The notes: generated by a model from the sequence alone, not told the origin. A DNA stretch of 64,000 bases from Colletotrichum lupini (GCF_023278565.1 NC_064675.1:6820001-6884000); one strand, 5' to 3'; positions 37,134 to 49,540 are shown, counted from the stretch's first letter. Translations and numbers: made by a program.

Positions 37134-39438
37134 TATAGTCTAGAGGAACACAAGATGGCGGGCTCTTTGTTCCCTCAGTACGTAATATTAGTTGTCTAGT
37201 CTCTTTGAGTCAAGTGCTTATCCTTGAAAACAAGAATTCTGTAGTATGGCGGGCTGGCACTGTGGTCTATGTGTGAATAAATGCACCTTCTCATTTTGCT
37301 CTGTTAGGAAGAACAGCGGTACGCCTTTCGTCAGGGATGTGATGAACTCAGACGATGGCGAACATTAGGGGAACAATAAATCAGGGGCAATTCGCCATCT
37401 GGAAAACATTTACCCATTAATCTTAGCTGCACTACAGTATCCCGCTTCTACTACTGATCCACTCCCGCAGAAGTCAACTCATCGCCGATCAATCCTCGTT
37501 CGACGGACATTCAGGGCTGCGATACCTGTTTATCCACGAGAGAGTTGCAATAGCAGGACTTGAATCCTAGCATTAATTCCCTTGGCACCATGGATGTGGC
37601 AAGGTTTGCTTGAGACGAGGATTTTCTCGATAATTGAAGGCTCTGTTGGGAAAGTATAGCCCGAGGATGACTTGAGTCAACCGTGCTTACAATTTGTTAT
37701 TGCACTGGCCAGTTCCTTTTGTTCTGCAGTTCTGCAGTGCTTCTCCTTAGACTTGGAAAGTTGCCTCTCTCTTCCATTCCACTTCGTTGGACGTGTACTC
37801 CGTATTATTCTGCTGTTGTACCTCTCTTATACTGCGCTTGTCTTTGACCGTTCTCTCTCAAACTCCAGACACTCGCTGTTCTATGATGAATGGGCCTGTA
37901 GGGAGACAGACATAAGTAAGATTCCTTCGAGGATTCTACAAGGTATTCTCGAGTGTCATTTCTTCCATCTCAAATACTCGCTCTGATTACTTCCAACCCA
38001 ATGCTGCATAACATATAATGAGATCAGGCTTGGGCTTCGAAGCGGCCAGTGGCTGAGCTGGGGTCCCTTTGGCGCGGTGGCCCCGGGGGTAAGTTGACTT
38101 ATTACTAAGTCGGCAAGGCCTCCGCCCCGTCTCATCAAAAGCTCATCTCGTTAGAAGATAATACGAAAGTACACATGATCGATTCGACGTGAATATCATC
38201 GCAAAGCGAAGATTCGAGTAGAAGACATATACAGTGAAAAGTGACTCGATTTATCTTGGTGCGAGACCTATACGGGGTCGTATCTAAGTGCCTTACAAGA
38301 CTCGCAGCCGTCTCGTGGATAGCGATATATAATGGGTAGCGTCACACGTGGTAGTGACAGGTTTTCGACTACAATAAAGGGCCAGCGATCTTAAACCGGG
38401 TGTCGACTGGATATAAAAGTAGTGGCTTGTAAGACAAGCCTAGAGTTCAAAAAACAGACACAATCCATCAACAGAGGCTAGCTAAAAGTCTGAGCCACTA
38501 TAATATCAAGTACTCGACCTCGTCTTGTATGTTTCCGCCATTCGTCTGGCACATAACTTGAGTACTTATTGTCTCGAGACTTGAAAAAGGATTTCACGAC
38601 TGTGCTTCTTGGCCGGTGGAATAGGTTTTGCGGAAACAGAATACTTTCTCAGACTGAGTGAGAGCGGCCGATCATACCTTATGAGTGAGTTTTGCATTCC
38701 ACTAGCAAACGAGCAATTGAGCAAACGGAGCGGCAACTTGAGAGTACAGGTGATATGTGTATGGCCGGCTTCTAACATGTAAGCTCTAGAATAGAATTTG
38801 GCGATATTTCACGATGAAATTGCTTACAGTCACAATTTTCATGACTTCGAATATAAGTCTCTTGTAGAGGCTTCGGCTCGGCTCAAGCGGTTGGGGTCAG
38901 GCAGTTCGGTTCGGGTCAAACGGATCACTATCGATGAAGCCAAGCGTACGAGCAAAGAACCTACCATAGGAAATCCGACGATATGTACGGAGTATTACTC
39001 GATCAGTTTACTGGCGCGTGGCTCCAAAATCTTCCTTCTCAAATCAGAGGGTAGCCTGTGGAGTTTTGCCCCTTGACGTATGATCGCGGAATTTCGTTGA
39101 AATTGGAGAAGCCGATCGCAGGGTGGATGTCGCCACGATAATCGTCAATACCGAGAGACCTACCGAGCCGGCTTCTTCCCAAGGTAACATTCAATTCTTC
39201 CGCCAACTAGCTAACAACCCTCGACTCCACATTCGGCATTCGGTGGGCTTCCCCGCCTTCTCAGAATACGCGGAGAAGTGGGCGAAGCCTCGCATACATG
39301 TTCGCCGTAGCTTCGGACTTACGAGTTGATACCTACATAAAAGTATGAGATCCAGATCCTCTACATCAAAGGGGAAGGTGGTGCATTTTTCCATCCTTCA
39401 ACATGATCTGAAGTTCCACCCTTCTTCCAAATTTCAAG
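37134..39438. other. 2.3-kb normal-composition intergenic island
   Basis: Between the retrotransposon and the esterase gene. Frames present (for example 37672-37986, 38798-39076) lack ATG starts or family resemblance. TACGGAGTA-type motifs occur at 37796-37804 (reverse) and 38986-38994. Nothing else was recognised. Confidence 0.5.
39336..39343 (+). promoter_or_regulatory. Possible TATA-like box of the esterase gene
   Basis: CATAAAAG about 96 bases upstream of the esterase ATG. Confidence 0.3.
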
Positions 39439-41097
39439 ATGCAGATCTGGACGCCATTCACTCTGGTCGCTTCTTTGGCGCTAGGCAGCATCTTTATGCC
39501 CAGTATTCACGCATTACCCGGCCCGAGCGTAGAAACGAAACAGGGCATTGTCGCCGGCTTTCAAGATGCAGCAGCACCAGGAGTCGCGCAGTTTTATGGC
39601 ATTCCCTACGCTGAAGCGCCCATCGGAGAGCGAAGATGGCTTCCTGCCTCGCCCAAAGAGTCTTTCGGAACCTTGGACGCGTCAGTGAGACGTCCGTCTT
39701 GTCCACAGACGGATCCGCCTGGCACCGGAGGCGCGTGGGCTGCTGAGTTCTTGATTCGGCCGAATAGCACCAGCGAGGATTGCTTGACACTCAATATATG
39801 GACTCCGGCCAATTCATCCAAGGCTCTCCCGGTTGTTGTCTGGATTCACGGCGGTGGATTCGGTGCGGTATCGTACCTTCCTTTTATATTCCCCTCATGC
39901 GCTGTTTGTGAGTGCGTACTCAGGTTCTAATAAAGACATAACAGGGAAGTAATGATATTGCCTATCAAACTCCCATCCGATGGGTTCAGAGAAGCCAGAA
40001 GCATATTGTTGTTGCCATAAAGTAAGAAATATGATTGCTGCCGCTGAAACGTCTTACTAACATGATTATTCAGCTATCGCGTCGGGCTTTGGGGTTTCCC
40101 AAACGCCGCAGGCCTTGAACAAACGCAACAGAATCTAGGGCTTCTGGATCAGCGATTGGCCACGGAGTGGGTGCGAGATAACATTGCACAGTTTGGAGGT
40201 GACCCTGAGCACATTATTCTCTGGGGCCAGAGTGCTGGAGCCGGATCAGTCTCGTACTATCAATACGCCTACCCCGACGATCCCATTGCCATTGGCTTTA
40301 TCAAAAACTCGGGATCACCTTTCATCCCAATCGGAAGTGACGATGCAGTACATGGCAACTTCTCTTCCCTTGCAGCCGCATTCGGATGTCAAGAAGACGA
40401 GCTTGGCTGCTTGAGGGAGATTCCCTTCCGGAAGATACAAGAGTACCTCGATCAAGCTGGCAATTTGACATTCAACGTTATTGTGGACGAGAAGACCAAG
40501 TTCTCTGACTACGAGAACCGAACTTTGGACCGGAGAGTTGCTAAAGGTGTAAGTGTCAACCCCGTCTAGGCACACAATAGCCATGCTGACTTTGTCATCG
40601 GGAAGCCCTCAATCGTTGGTTCGACTAGGGATGAATGGAACTTCGCCGGCAGCACTACCATCCCTCCAACCAATGGATCCGACGTGGTTCCAGACAATCT
40701 GTTCGGCTGCCCGGCGCAATACGAGACCAGTCTGCGAAATGTGGCTGGTCTCAAGACCTACCGCTACATGTATTCCTCCAACTTCACCAATATCATGCCC
40801 GGAGGCCAGGGCGCATTTCATTCTGCAGAACTCCCGCTTATCTTTGGAACACATGATATTGCTCGTCAGAGTTCTACAGCGTTTGAGTATGAAGTCAGCG
40901 AGGAGATGCAGAACTTGTGGTTGTCATTTGTACTCGATCCTGGAGATGGACCGGTTACTGAAGGTTGGGAAGCGACGCCGCTCGGAGGCCTTGAGACACT
41001 GCAAACAGGTATTGACCTTGGGTACAATGGCTCTGTTGTACAGCCGTTCTCTTGGAGTTCCTGGCAGACCGCATGCGTCCACGGTGTTGTTGCCTGA
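39439..41097 (+). CDS. Secreted type-B carboxylesterase/lipase (alpha/beta hydrolase)
   Basis: Four exons: 39439-39867, 39945-40021, 40074-40548 and 40606-41097. The donors are GTATCG, GTAAGA and GTAAGT; the last intron has a CTGAC branch site. Product 490 aa. It has a signal peptide (hydrophobic run to about residue 25, ending SIHA). The oxyanion-hole motif HGGG is at 137-140. The nucleophile elbow is GQSAGA with Ser222, the acid is probably Glu337 (GSTRDEW) and the catalytic His is 399 (GAFHSAELPLIFG). EDCLTLNIW is the family signature near residue 110. The protein is somewhat shorter than the usual 530-560 aa, mainly between the acid and histidine segments, but the triad is complete. It should hydrolyse carboxylic esters outside the cell. 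It is the only intact gene between two RIP-degraded blocks and shows no RIP damage itself. Confidence 0.9.
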
Positions 41098-41409
41098 GAT
41101 GATCAGGTGAAGGCTGGATCGGTTGAGACTTTGGTAAGATGGCTATTTTCATAGTAATTAGCGACCAAAGACCTTTCATCCAGCTCTCTGGCCGTCTGAC
41201 ACGAGATGTAGAAGTGTCGTTTGGCCATCGTTCCGATGCGATGGCACTGACTATGGCTGAAGTTGACAAATAACCCCCTTGCGAGTCCGCGAGTGCTGGA
41301 GATAGGAGCCCGACGAAGTATTGCCTTTACTTATCAACTAGAAGGATCTGCAAGTCGTTCGGACTTCCGTTCGATTGATGGCTAGCATGAACCTGACAGG
41401 TGCCACATC

Positions 41410-41430
41410 TGTGACCGTGCGCCTCGAACG
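41410..41430 (+). repeat. Copy 2 of a short dispersed repeat
   Basis: TGTGACCGTGCGCCTCGA plus three bases, one difference from 5377-5397. It lies just outside the second AT-rich block. Confidence 0.4.
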
Positions 41431-41485
41431 GCTTTGATAGACAGGGAATATAAGACATGCCAACAAGGCCCAGACAAAGCTCAAT

Positions 41486-41518
41486 TACGGCAGACTGCAA
41501 GAGGCACTCTGCCAAAAC
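41486..41518 (+). repeat. Left arm of a 33-bp inverted repeat flanking the AT block
   Basis: It starts TACGGCAGACTGCAAGAGG and ends GCCAAAAC. The reverse complement at 46379-46411 differs at one position (T here, C there). Weaker similarity extends both ways and translates in both copies as KxxYGRLQEALxQN, suggesting two copies of a coding fragment or transposon termini. Confidence 0.7.
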
Positions 41519-41545
41519 CGTTCTTTCTAATAGACCTACGGCCAC

Positions 41546-44500
41546 CGTAAATTTTAGGCATTAATAGCGCGACTTTCTTATATATATAAATAAATATTAT
41601 AGTAAATCCTATATATTATTATAAAGAATTACTTACGACCGTAAATAGTAATAGTTACGTAAGGGCGGTTATGCCGCTTAGCGAAAGTAGGGTAGCTAGG
41701 GAGCATATCCTCCTTACTAATTTCTATTACTAATTAACTTCCCTTTCTTCTTAACTAACTTAATATTCCTTAAATAAGGTAAGTAATCCGCTTATACCCC
41801 TATAGTTACTTATTAGCGATTATATTTCGCCTTATTATACTTTATACCCTTTTCTATTTTATTTTTATTATTATTACCTAATTATATACGTAATTATAAG
41901 TATAATATTCGTAATTTACTAATTAGAAATATTAATTAGGTATAATTAGGTAATTTTATGCGCAATTACTAGTGCAATTTTTACTAATTAGTAATTGTGC
42001 TTTTTTTTAGGCTAATATACGCGCAATTATAAGTATAATTACGCGTATATACCTATTTATAATTTAATTCTTTTTATTTATTTTATTTTTTAATATTAAC
42101 TATTTACGTATATATATTAATAATTTCGTATAGGATACTCCCTTTCTTAATAATCGCGTACGCTATATAATACTTATAATAAGCGCTTAATATAGCGTTC
42201 TAGCCTATATTAAGGGTATATAGCTCCCGACGGTCCCTATATACTAACCTACGTAGTACCCTAACGACCTTACGTTTTATAAAATAACCTCTTACCTCCT
42301 TATTAATACATATACCTCTATATAATAGCTTCCTTATTATACGGATTTTTATATTATTTATAAGCTTTTTATTTTCCCTTTCGAAGACTTTTTACTAAAT
42401 CTATAACTTTAGTATTATATAGGTTAGTATATACTACCCTATACTATTTAATATTATTATACTAACCTATATAATCTAGCCCTAGTATTAAATTAAGCTT
42501 AACCCTAAAATTACTAAGAATAGCCGTTATATACCCCTAGATATTAATATAACTCGTACGTAGGCTACTAATACTATCTAAATAACTATATATAATAATA
42601 CTAAAACTAATACTAAGTTATATACCCGTTATAAAATTAATAAAAGTATTTTTACTAATTACGTTACTTTTACAAGTAAGGGCTACTTTAGTTATAACTA
42701 TATATCTACTATATACGAGTATATACTTATTATACCTCCCGTTATTACTTATACGTTACCTTATACTACCTTATATTTATTTATAGTTTACTAATAGTTC
42801 GTACTAGCTCGTAATATACTTATTAAGGTCGTTAAGCGTAGTTATAACTATAAGGGCCGTAATAAAGTCCGTATCGGCGCTCTACTTAAGTCTCTAAGTA
42901 CTATCCCCGCTATATACCTCTATATAATAGTAAAAGCCCTTAAATAAGTAGCTAAATAAGCTAAAAATAATAAAGAGAGTATATATAATAGTATATAGGA
43001 TTATAAAGAGCGTTACTAACTTATATAAATTCTAAATAAGAAGTATTTAATTTAATATTTTTATATAGCATAGTATAGGAGTTTATATAGGTATATATTA
43101 AGATATAGTATAGTTAGGCTTAATACCTGGGTAATAAGGCCCCTACGGAGTCGTAGGGTACTTATTAATTATAAGTTAAAATATACGTACTTAGTTTAGC
43201 CTATAAAAAGCCGTAACTAACTATATAAAGGCTCCCCCTAAAGTTTAACGTTTTTAATAAAATTATAGAACTTTTATTTATTATATATTATTGTTATATA
43301 CTTTTCTATCCTTTTTAGCGTTATAGATCCTTATAAGCGTCTATATTTCTATATATATACTTATAAGACCTTATAAATAAAAAGATACCCCTATATATTA
43401 CTATAATTATATATAAATATTTACCCCTTACTTAAAATTTCTTTCTTAGTTTTTTATTTTATATATTACTACTTTTTTAAAATAGTACGACTATGTATTA
43501 ATCTTTTACTATATCGAACGATAATTATTATAAAGTTAGAGAGTAATTAGACCTATAATATAATTATTATATATATCTTTATAGTTTCTAATACTAGAAT
43601 TATAAAGCGAACTTTTAAACGTTAACTTATAAAATAGGACTTATAACGAGAAGAGCGTACGGTTTTTTCTAAGGATTTATTAATTCGTATTTAAGAATTA
43701 TTCTTTTAATAATACTTAAATAATAAAGATATTCTTTTTTAACTCTAGTCTAAAGGATTTATAATTACGGCTATAGGATTATTAATACTTCGTTAATAAA
43801 ATTAGCTTTAGTAATAATAAATATTAAAATAGCTCGTAATTATATAATAACGATTAAAAAAGTTCTTTTTTAGTATATTAGAAGTTACTTATTATACTAA
43901 AAAGTATAGTAAAGAGTATTTTTATATATAAGTTCGCTAATAAGCTTATGTTATTAGCTAAGATAAACTATATTCTATATATTATAAAACCTTTTTATAA
44001 TAAGTTTAAGATCGGTTAAGTAAAATAAGGTACTATTATAAAGGGTTTACGACTCCTAAACTAAATTATATTTAGTTTTTAAATACGTATAATAAGCTTT
44101 TACTATTTAGATTTAAGATTTATATTAGTATTAATACTTATTTGCGGTTTATTATATAGTTCTATATAAGGGTTTCTATTTATACGTCCCGGAATATACT
44201 TATATAATATTTTATCATTATTTAATAACGGGGATTTATATTATTATAAATTCGTTTAGACTAAGAGAAAAAAACCGTTCTTACGTTTAGTATTTATTAT
44301 TACTTTTTATAATACCGTTTAATAGTAAAAAGTCTAATTATATTTTATAATTACTAAATCTTTAGTAAAAGTATTTATAACGTTAAGATTAAGAGTTAGT
44401 AAAATCGTTTTTGTTAAAATAGATTAGTATATTAGTAAGTAAGTAATATATATCTTAGTATATATAAGTATATTTACGTTTATAGGAATACTTCTAACTA

Positions 44501-46312
44501 CTTAAGTTCTAAGGGCTATTTTATATAAATATACTCTCTAACTAAATTGCACTTCTATTTACGTATATACTACTAATTCGTTTTAATTTTATTAACTTTG
44601 TATAAATTTAGAACTCTTATTAAATTCGTTATTAAAAAGGTCGCCCTTATGTTATTTCTAGTTAGTTATAGTAACTATATTATTAACTTACGTTATAAAC
44701 TATATAAGACTTTATATAGTTAATTAATTAAGACTAAGTTTAATAACTATTAAATATTATTTAGAATAGTAATAATCTAGATATATATCTTCTTTAAGCT
44801 ACTTTATAGATTTATATTTTAATTATTAAGGGCTCCCTAACTATATTAGCTAAAAGTACGAAGTTTAGCGAGGCTAATTATCCTTATTTTAAAGCGTATT
44901 AATATCTTTATATTTATTTAAAGTAGTATATATATAATAAGCTCTAATTAAAAATTACTTTACTTAGTAAACTATAGGGCGGTATTATATAAGTTAAGTA
45001 GAAATTAAAAGACTTTAGAATTAATCTTAAAGTATTAAATAGCTTCGTAATTACGAGCGATATTAAGGATAAAGAGGAATTATAAATATAATTATAGTTT
45101 ACTCTAAACTATTTACTAATAAAAATGCTCGTTTTTATCCTTATAATATACTAAGTTATTTATTATTATAAACTTTATCTTTTTATTAAACTACTATAAT
45201 CTCGTCTTTTTTATTGTTTTTATTTTTTTTAACCTTTTTCTTAGCCTTTACCTTCTTCTTAATAATCTTCTTTTCTTACTTAACTAATAATTCCTCCTTA
45301 ATCTTTATTATTAATTTAATACTAATACCTATTAAAAGCTGTGTTTTTGGAATATTTTTATACGTCGTTTTGCCTAAAGTTTTAGTTATAATTAGCTTTA
45401 TACGACTTTTTCCTTTCTTTACTAACTAAGGTTTAATAACTAATAACTTAATTCTAGTTTAAGAAATAATAAAAAGTTAGTAATTATCTTTTTTATATAA
45501 GATCGTAGTTTTAAAGAGAAATCTTTTTAAACTTATAGTTTCGTATATTACTTTATAGTATTTTAAGATATTATAAGGATTTTTTATATTAATTAGAAAT
45601 ACTATTTACTTTATTAAAAGAATTTATTAGTTTATTATAAAATATAAAATAATAGATCGTATTATATTTTAATATAAAATAAACGTTAAGAAGCGATTAA
45701 ACTAAACTTTCTTAATAAACTTTTTAATAACTTAGACGTTAGTATAAGTCGTTACTTAGAAACTATTAAGTTCGTTTTTAAAAAAGGATGCGTTATATAA
45801 TATAATAGAGATATTAATTATTAATAATTACTTTAGCTCCTTTTTTATTTACTAAATACTTCGTTCCCGCTCTTTTAAGCCTATAAAAAGAGATTTTATT
45901 AATATTAAGGCTTATACGTTTATACGTTCTTATTATATAAAAAGGATAGAGCTTATATAAGTATTATTATTAATTAGTTATTTTAGAATAGCTTTACGAA
46001 GAGGTATTATAAAGTCGATTAGTTTAGTAATATTTTATATAGAAATTAGAAGTTATTATAGATCTATATTATAATATTTATAAGCGAGCTATTAGTTTAA
46101 TAACTTAAGTAAAGAGTAATTTTTACCCATAAGAGAGTAAAAAGTAGTAGTTATTTTTATAATAAAGTTATAAAAAGAAGAAAAACTTTTATATCGGGGT
46201 ATAATATTACGCGATTTTATATACCGCTATACGGTCTAATATATTACGAAATTAAAGTATTTCTTAAGCTATAAATCTCTATAACCCTTATTTATAGGTT
46301 ATTATACTAGTT
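41546..46312. mobile_element. Second RIP-degraded AT-rich block, unidentified transposon relics
   Basis: 4.8 kb with the same loss of CA/TG dinucleotides as the LTR element but without matching end repeats, so it is a different element or a nest of them. Near the left edge is a cluster of palindromes (41883-42049). From about 43490 a plus-strand frame broken only by RIP-type stops has a short basic stretch that could be the start of a transposase, but identity is unproven. All long frames inside (for example the hydrophobic one at 45214-45429) are composition artefacts. No functional gene is present. Confidence 0.7.
42016..42049. repeat. 34-bp palindrome
   Basis: TATACGCGCAATTATA and TATAATTACGCGTATA are reverse complements except for one C/T difference in a CA context. 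A related copy sits near 41887-41915 and a hairpin with CAATTACTA arms lies near 41957-42000. Confidence 0.6.
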
Positions 46313-46378
46313 TAGACCCTATCCTGGGTAGTGGGGTGACTGTAAAATACGATTTCTGCTTTGACATATGAAAAAAGT

Positions 46379-46411
46379 GTTTTGGCGGAGTGCCTCTTGC
46401 AGTCTGCCGTA
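46379..46411 (-). repeat. Right arm of the 33-bp inverted repeat
   Basis: Reverse complement of 41486-41518 with one mismatch. It lies about 65 bases outside the AT-rich block, mirroring the left arm, inside a minus-strand frame (46319-46507) reading VKIEYGRLQEALRQN. Confidence 0.7.
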
Positions 46412-47214
46412 CTCAATCTTCACTGGCCATTCAAGCAAGCCAAGTGCGTCTTCCTCAAAACCCAAAAGAGTGGTTACACCGAAAGCTACATACCTCATCA
46501 AGGCCAATAGGGCCGCTAAGTCCGGAGTGTGACTACATCTAGACTTCCCCGAGCGAGCCTGCCTGCAGACGGGGACGGATCTCGATTGAATGCAGGCGGG
46601 GAGAATGTCCGACCTAGTCGGTCAACTCAAAACATTGGGTGCTGACAGACTATCGGCTTTCCGCCCCGAAAGAACTGTCCCAACATTAAGCAAACCTTGC
46701 TGCGACATACAAGCCTGACATCTCTCGGTATCGGGTGCCGCGACAAGCGTGCGTTCCCGGTACACTAGGATAGACTCAGCCTAACGCATACTCGCCCTTT
46801 CGCTCCTGCTGTCAAGGTTTGACTAAAACACAGTTAACGGTGTCTGATGTTCGGATTACTGCGAAGCGCCCAATGAAATCGCCTAAGCGCCGGGCGCCAC
46901 CCGAGTCTCGCGCACCGCTCGGCTAATTGAACGCCAAGTGAAGAGCTTAACCTCTTTCCTCGATTGAAATCATAACATAAAATTGACTTTACATACAGAA
47001 GAAGTACATTATTGTACAAAGGTTCGGATATTGGCCTTGACAGTTCCCGTAGCGGCTACTTTGACACGATGCCACCGGTGAAGGCCCGAGAGCCTTGCCA
47101 CCCCGCTTAAGCGCTCAAGAAACGCGTGAAATGATTATGTCCATCCAAGGCTGAACACATCTGATGCCTTTTCCCTTCACAATGTGACTATGTACCTCGA
47201 GAGTAAGCATGAGT
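46412..47214. other. Intergenic, no gene seen
   Basis: Normal-composition DNA between the AT-rich block and the regulator gene. A possible splice donor (GTATGT, minus strand near 46495) and the YGRLQEAL fragment suggest remnants of an older gene. A mutated copy of the dispersed repeat is at 47173-47203. Confidence 0.45.
47173..47203 (+). repeat. Copy 3 of a short dispersed repeat, RIP-like mutated
   Basis: CCCTTCACAATGTG runs directly into TGTGACTATGTACCTCGA. Against 41410-41430 the first four differences are C-to-T or G-to-A. Confidence 0.4.
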
Positions 47215-49540
47215 TCAGACCGTAAACTTTGCAAGCGCCCAGTCTAACACTCTAGCGCAGTCGCTTATGCCTCCTTCCTCGAACTCCCAACAATTAGACA
47301 GAATTTCCTTTTGAGCAAAGATCGTCCGCTTCCAATTTTGAGGGTACGTGACCTTTGTTGGCATATTCAACGACGGGATACTCTGTGCCCGCTCTGCGGC
47401 CGTCAGAATTAGAGAACAGGTCACGAACCCCCTCAGTTGTAACCAGAGGCCGTGATGAGGTGTAGACGAAGTAGCCTGGATCCTGAACAAACAGTACTGT
47501 AGACCTCGCGAAGCAAGCTCCGCTACCCTTGCGACCATGTGTTCTGATACCGTTAAAGCGATGGAGATGGTTGAAGCCAACCGGACGAAAGGTCTGCACA
47601 GAAGCTCCTTCATCGCCAGGTACCGTCCACGAAGCATTTGACAAAGGTCATCACCCAGTGGAGCGATGTCTCCGGTGGGTATTTGGAATGATATTGGCGG
47701 CGGCAACGACTCGTACCAATCTGATAGTTGGGCATCAAAGACCTCAAATACTTCAAGCATGCGGTCAATGCCGTGCTCAGTCGGGTGGGGAGGGCACCTC
47801 TTTTGGGCCTGAGTGAAACGATCGATCAGGTGCCTTGCTGAGATCTCTGCTAAATAGTAGTACCAGGATCTTTGCTCCATCATCAGGGCCTTGTTATCTA
47901 GGTTCATGACCCCGAGTGTTGGTGGAGTGGGCAGACTATATGGGTAGTCTACACCGGCGAGGATAGAACCGGGGAGAGACAGCTCAAACGCCAGCTCACT
48001 GCAACCGAGTCTTAGCCAATGATCAAGTACACTAAGGGAACATATCCCGGACAGGACGTACCATTCAGATTTGAAGCAAGTGAAGTACAATATTTGCTCC
48101 ATTGAGAGTGACTGGGGGAATTCAGGCGTCTCGGCTTTAGCCGGCATGGTGAGTCTGAGACGGATGTCAGCCAAGGGAAATCCAAGCAATGCCAAGGAGA
48201 GACAAACTTGTTCGTGAGCGAAGTAGTATACCAGGTGTTACTCGCCATACTGAAACATTTCCATGCTTGTAAGGGATCCATGTTGTACATGTGCCAGATT
48301 CTGCCATACTAGTCAGCCTTACATGTACGACTGACCAAGAGCCATGACAAGTCAGATACGCGGGAGGAGCCGTCTTACCCTGCAAGGCACAAGCATTGTA
48401 CAGACTCCCATCCAGGTGAACCCATGGAGAAGCCCAGTCGTTTCTCGGCGACTGACCAATACCTTGACGCCAGATGACGGTTGGGCTCCACAGAGTATCC
48501 ACGAGGGGTTCCGCTTGGCGTCCTCTGCCCAGGTCTCTGGGATATGGCGCCGAGGGCACAAGACAATGCAACGATACAGGTAGACGCCGACCAGTCAGGG
48601 CCGTTTTCCGCGACCTGCTTTAACATCTGTCGCAGCATTTGAGCATCGACGATGGGATTCATGGGATGAACATTGGTCAAGTACAAGTCTACCAGCCGGG
48701 ACAGCTCGTAGAACTCCATGGCGGGGGGTGATCTGGGGGAAAAGGCTTCCCCGCGTGGGGAAGCATGGCTGAAGGGGTCTATCGCGAAGGGCACCGGTTT
48801 AGGAAAGATTGGCCACTCCAGCACGGAGTCCAGTCCGGCGGTATCCGATAACGAGGGGTGAATGGACTTCTTGGCCCCATCCGCGGCACCTCCATCTTGC
48901 CCAGACAGGAGACCATCTTGACGTCCGCTTTGGAAGGTTGGACTGTCCGGATAGTCGCTTGAGTTACCGGACAGGTCGCGGCTAAGTTGTGGTATAGCGC
49001 GAAAGTTCTCCTCGTTGCGTTGAATTAGGTTGGCCAAGTTCTCTATTGCTCCCAGCAAACGTGGTCCAACACCTTGACATCTGACGGGAACAATCCACAC
49101 TTAATTAGTATCAGTCCGATATAACGTGTCCATCCGGTTGAACCGGCGACCATCCCCCGCAAAGTGTATGTGACCCAACCCCGTCGATCAGACGTGGGCC
49201 TTAAGACTTCAAGTCCGTATGAAGTAAAGTAAACTTACAGTGACGTTGCCGGAGCCGAGTCTTCGATATATGTGCAAGTTGCCCCGACCCTCTGACAATA
49301 GCCGCATATCGGCCTCTCGTTATCGCATTTCGTCTTGCGGCCGCGGCACGTCTGACAGGCAGATGAGGCGCGGGACCAAGTTCTCTGCTTCGGCATCCTA
49401 GGATCAGCTTGCTCGACATGCGCGTGATCGACGCCGGAGACGGAGCGGCCAGGAGGCGATCCGCCAGTAACGGCCGCCATGCCCATGTCGGGGAAGCCCC
49501 GGCCGATGTCCATCCTCATCCTCTTCAGCGGTGGGTCCAT
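47215..49540 (-). CDS. Zn2Cys6 transcription factor (fungal_trans type), cluster regulator 1
   Basis: Four exons on the minus strand: 49540-49239, 49080-48379, 48300-48208 and 48154-47215. The introns are 158, 78 and 53 bases (donors GTAAGT, GTAAGA, GTTTGT; branch CTGAC in the last). Product 678 aa. The binuclear zinc cluster has C62, C65, C72, C79, C82 and C89 (CQTCRGRKTKC, CGYCQRVGATC). A middle homology region follows (LVDLYLTNVHPMNPIVDAQM, MYNMDPLQAWKCFSMAS, LYFTCFKSEWYVLSGICSL). It is transcribed divergently from the sugar-type transporter across an 880-base promoter containing a CGG-N4-CGG element. Predicted nuclear DNA-binding regulator of the adjoining gentisate cluster, inferred from position. 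The exon 3/4 junction is the least certain because frames overlap there. Confidence 0.87.

Noticed and set aside
38045..38075. tRNA A-box-like sequence (TGGCTGAGCTGG)
   Set aside because: No B-box at the right distance and no cloverleaf can be drawn.
40549..40569. 21-base intron or nonsense codon in the esterase gene
   Set aside because: A 57-base intron ending at 40605 with a CTGAC branch site and matching family sequence explains the frame without a premature stop.
45214..45429. 71-residue very hydrophobic frame
   Set aside because: Product of RIP-driven T richness inside a dead element, not a membrane protein gene.
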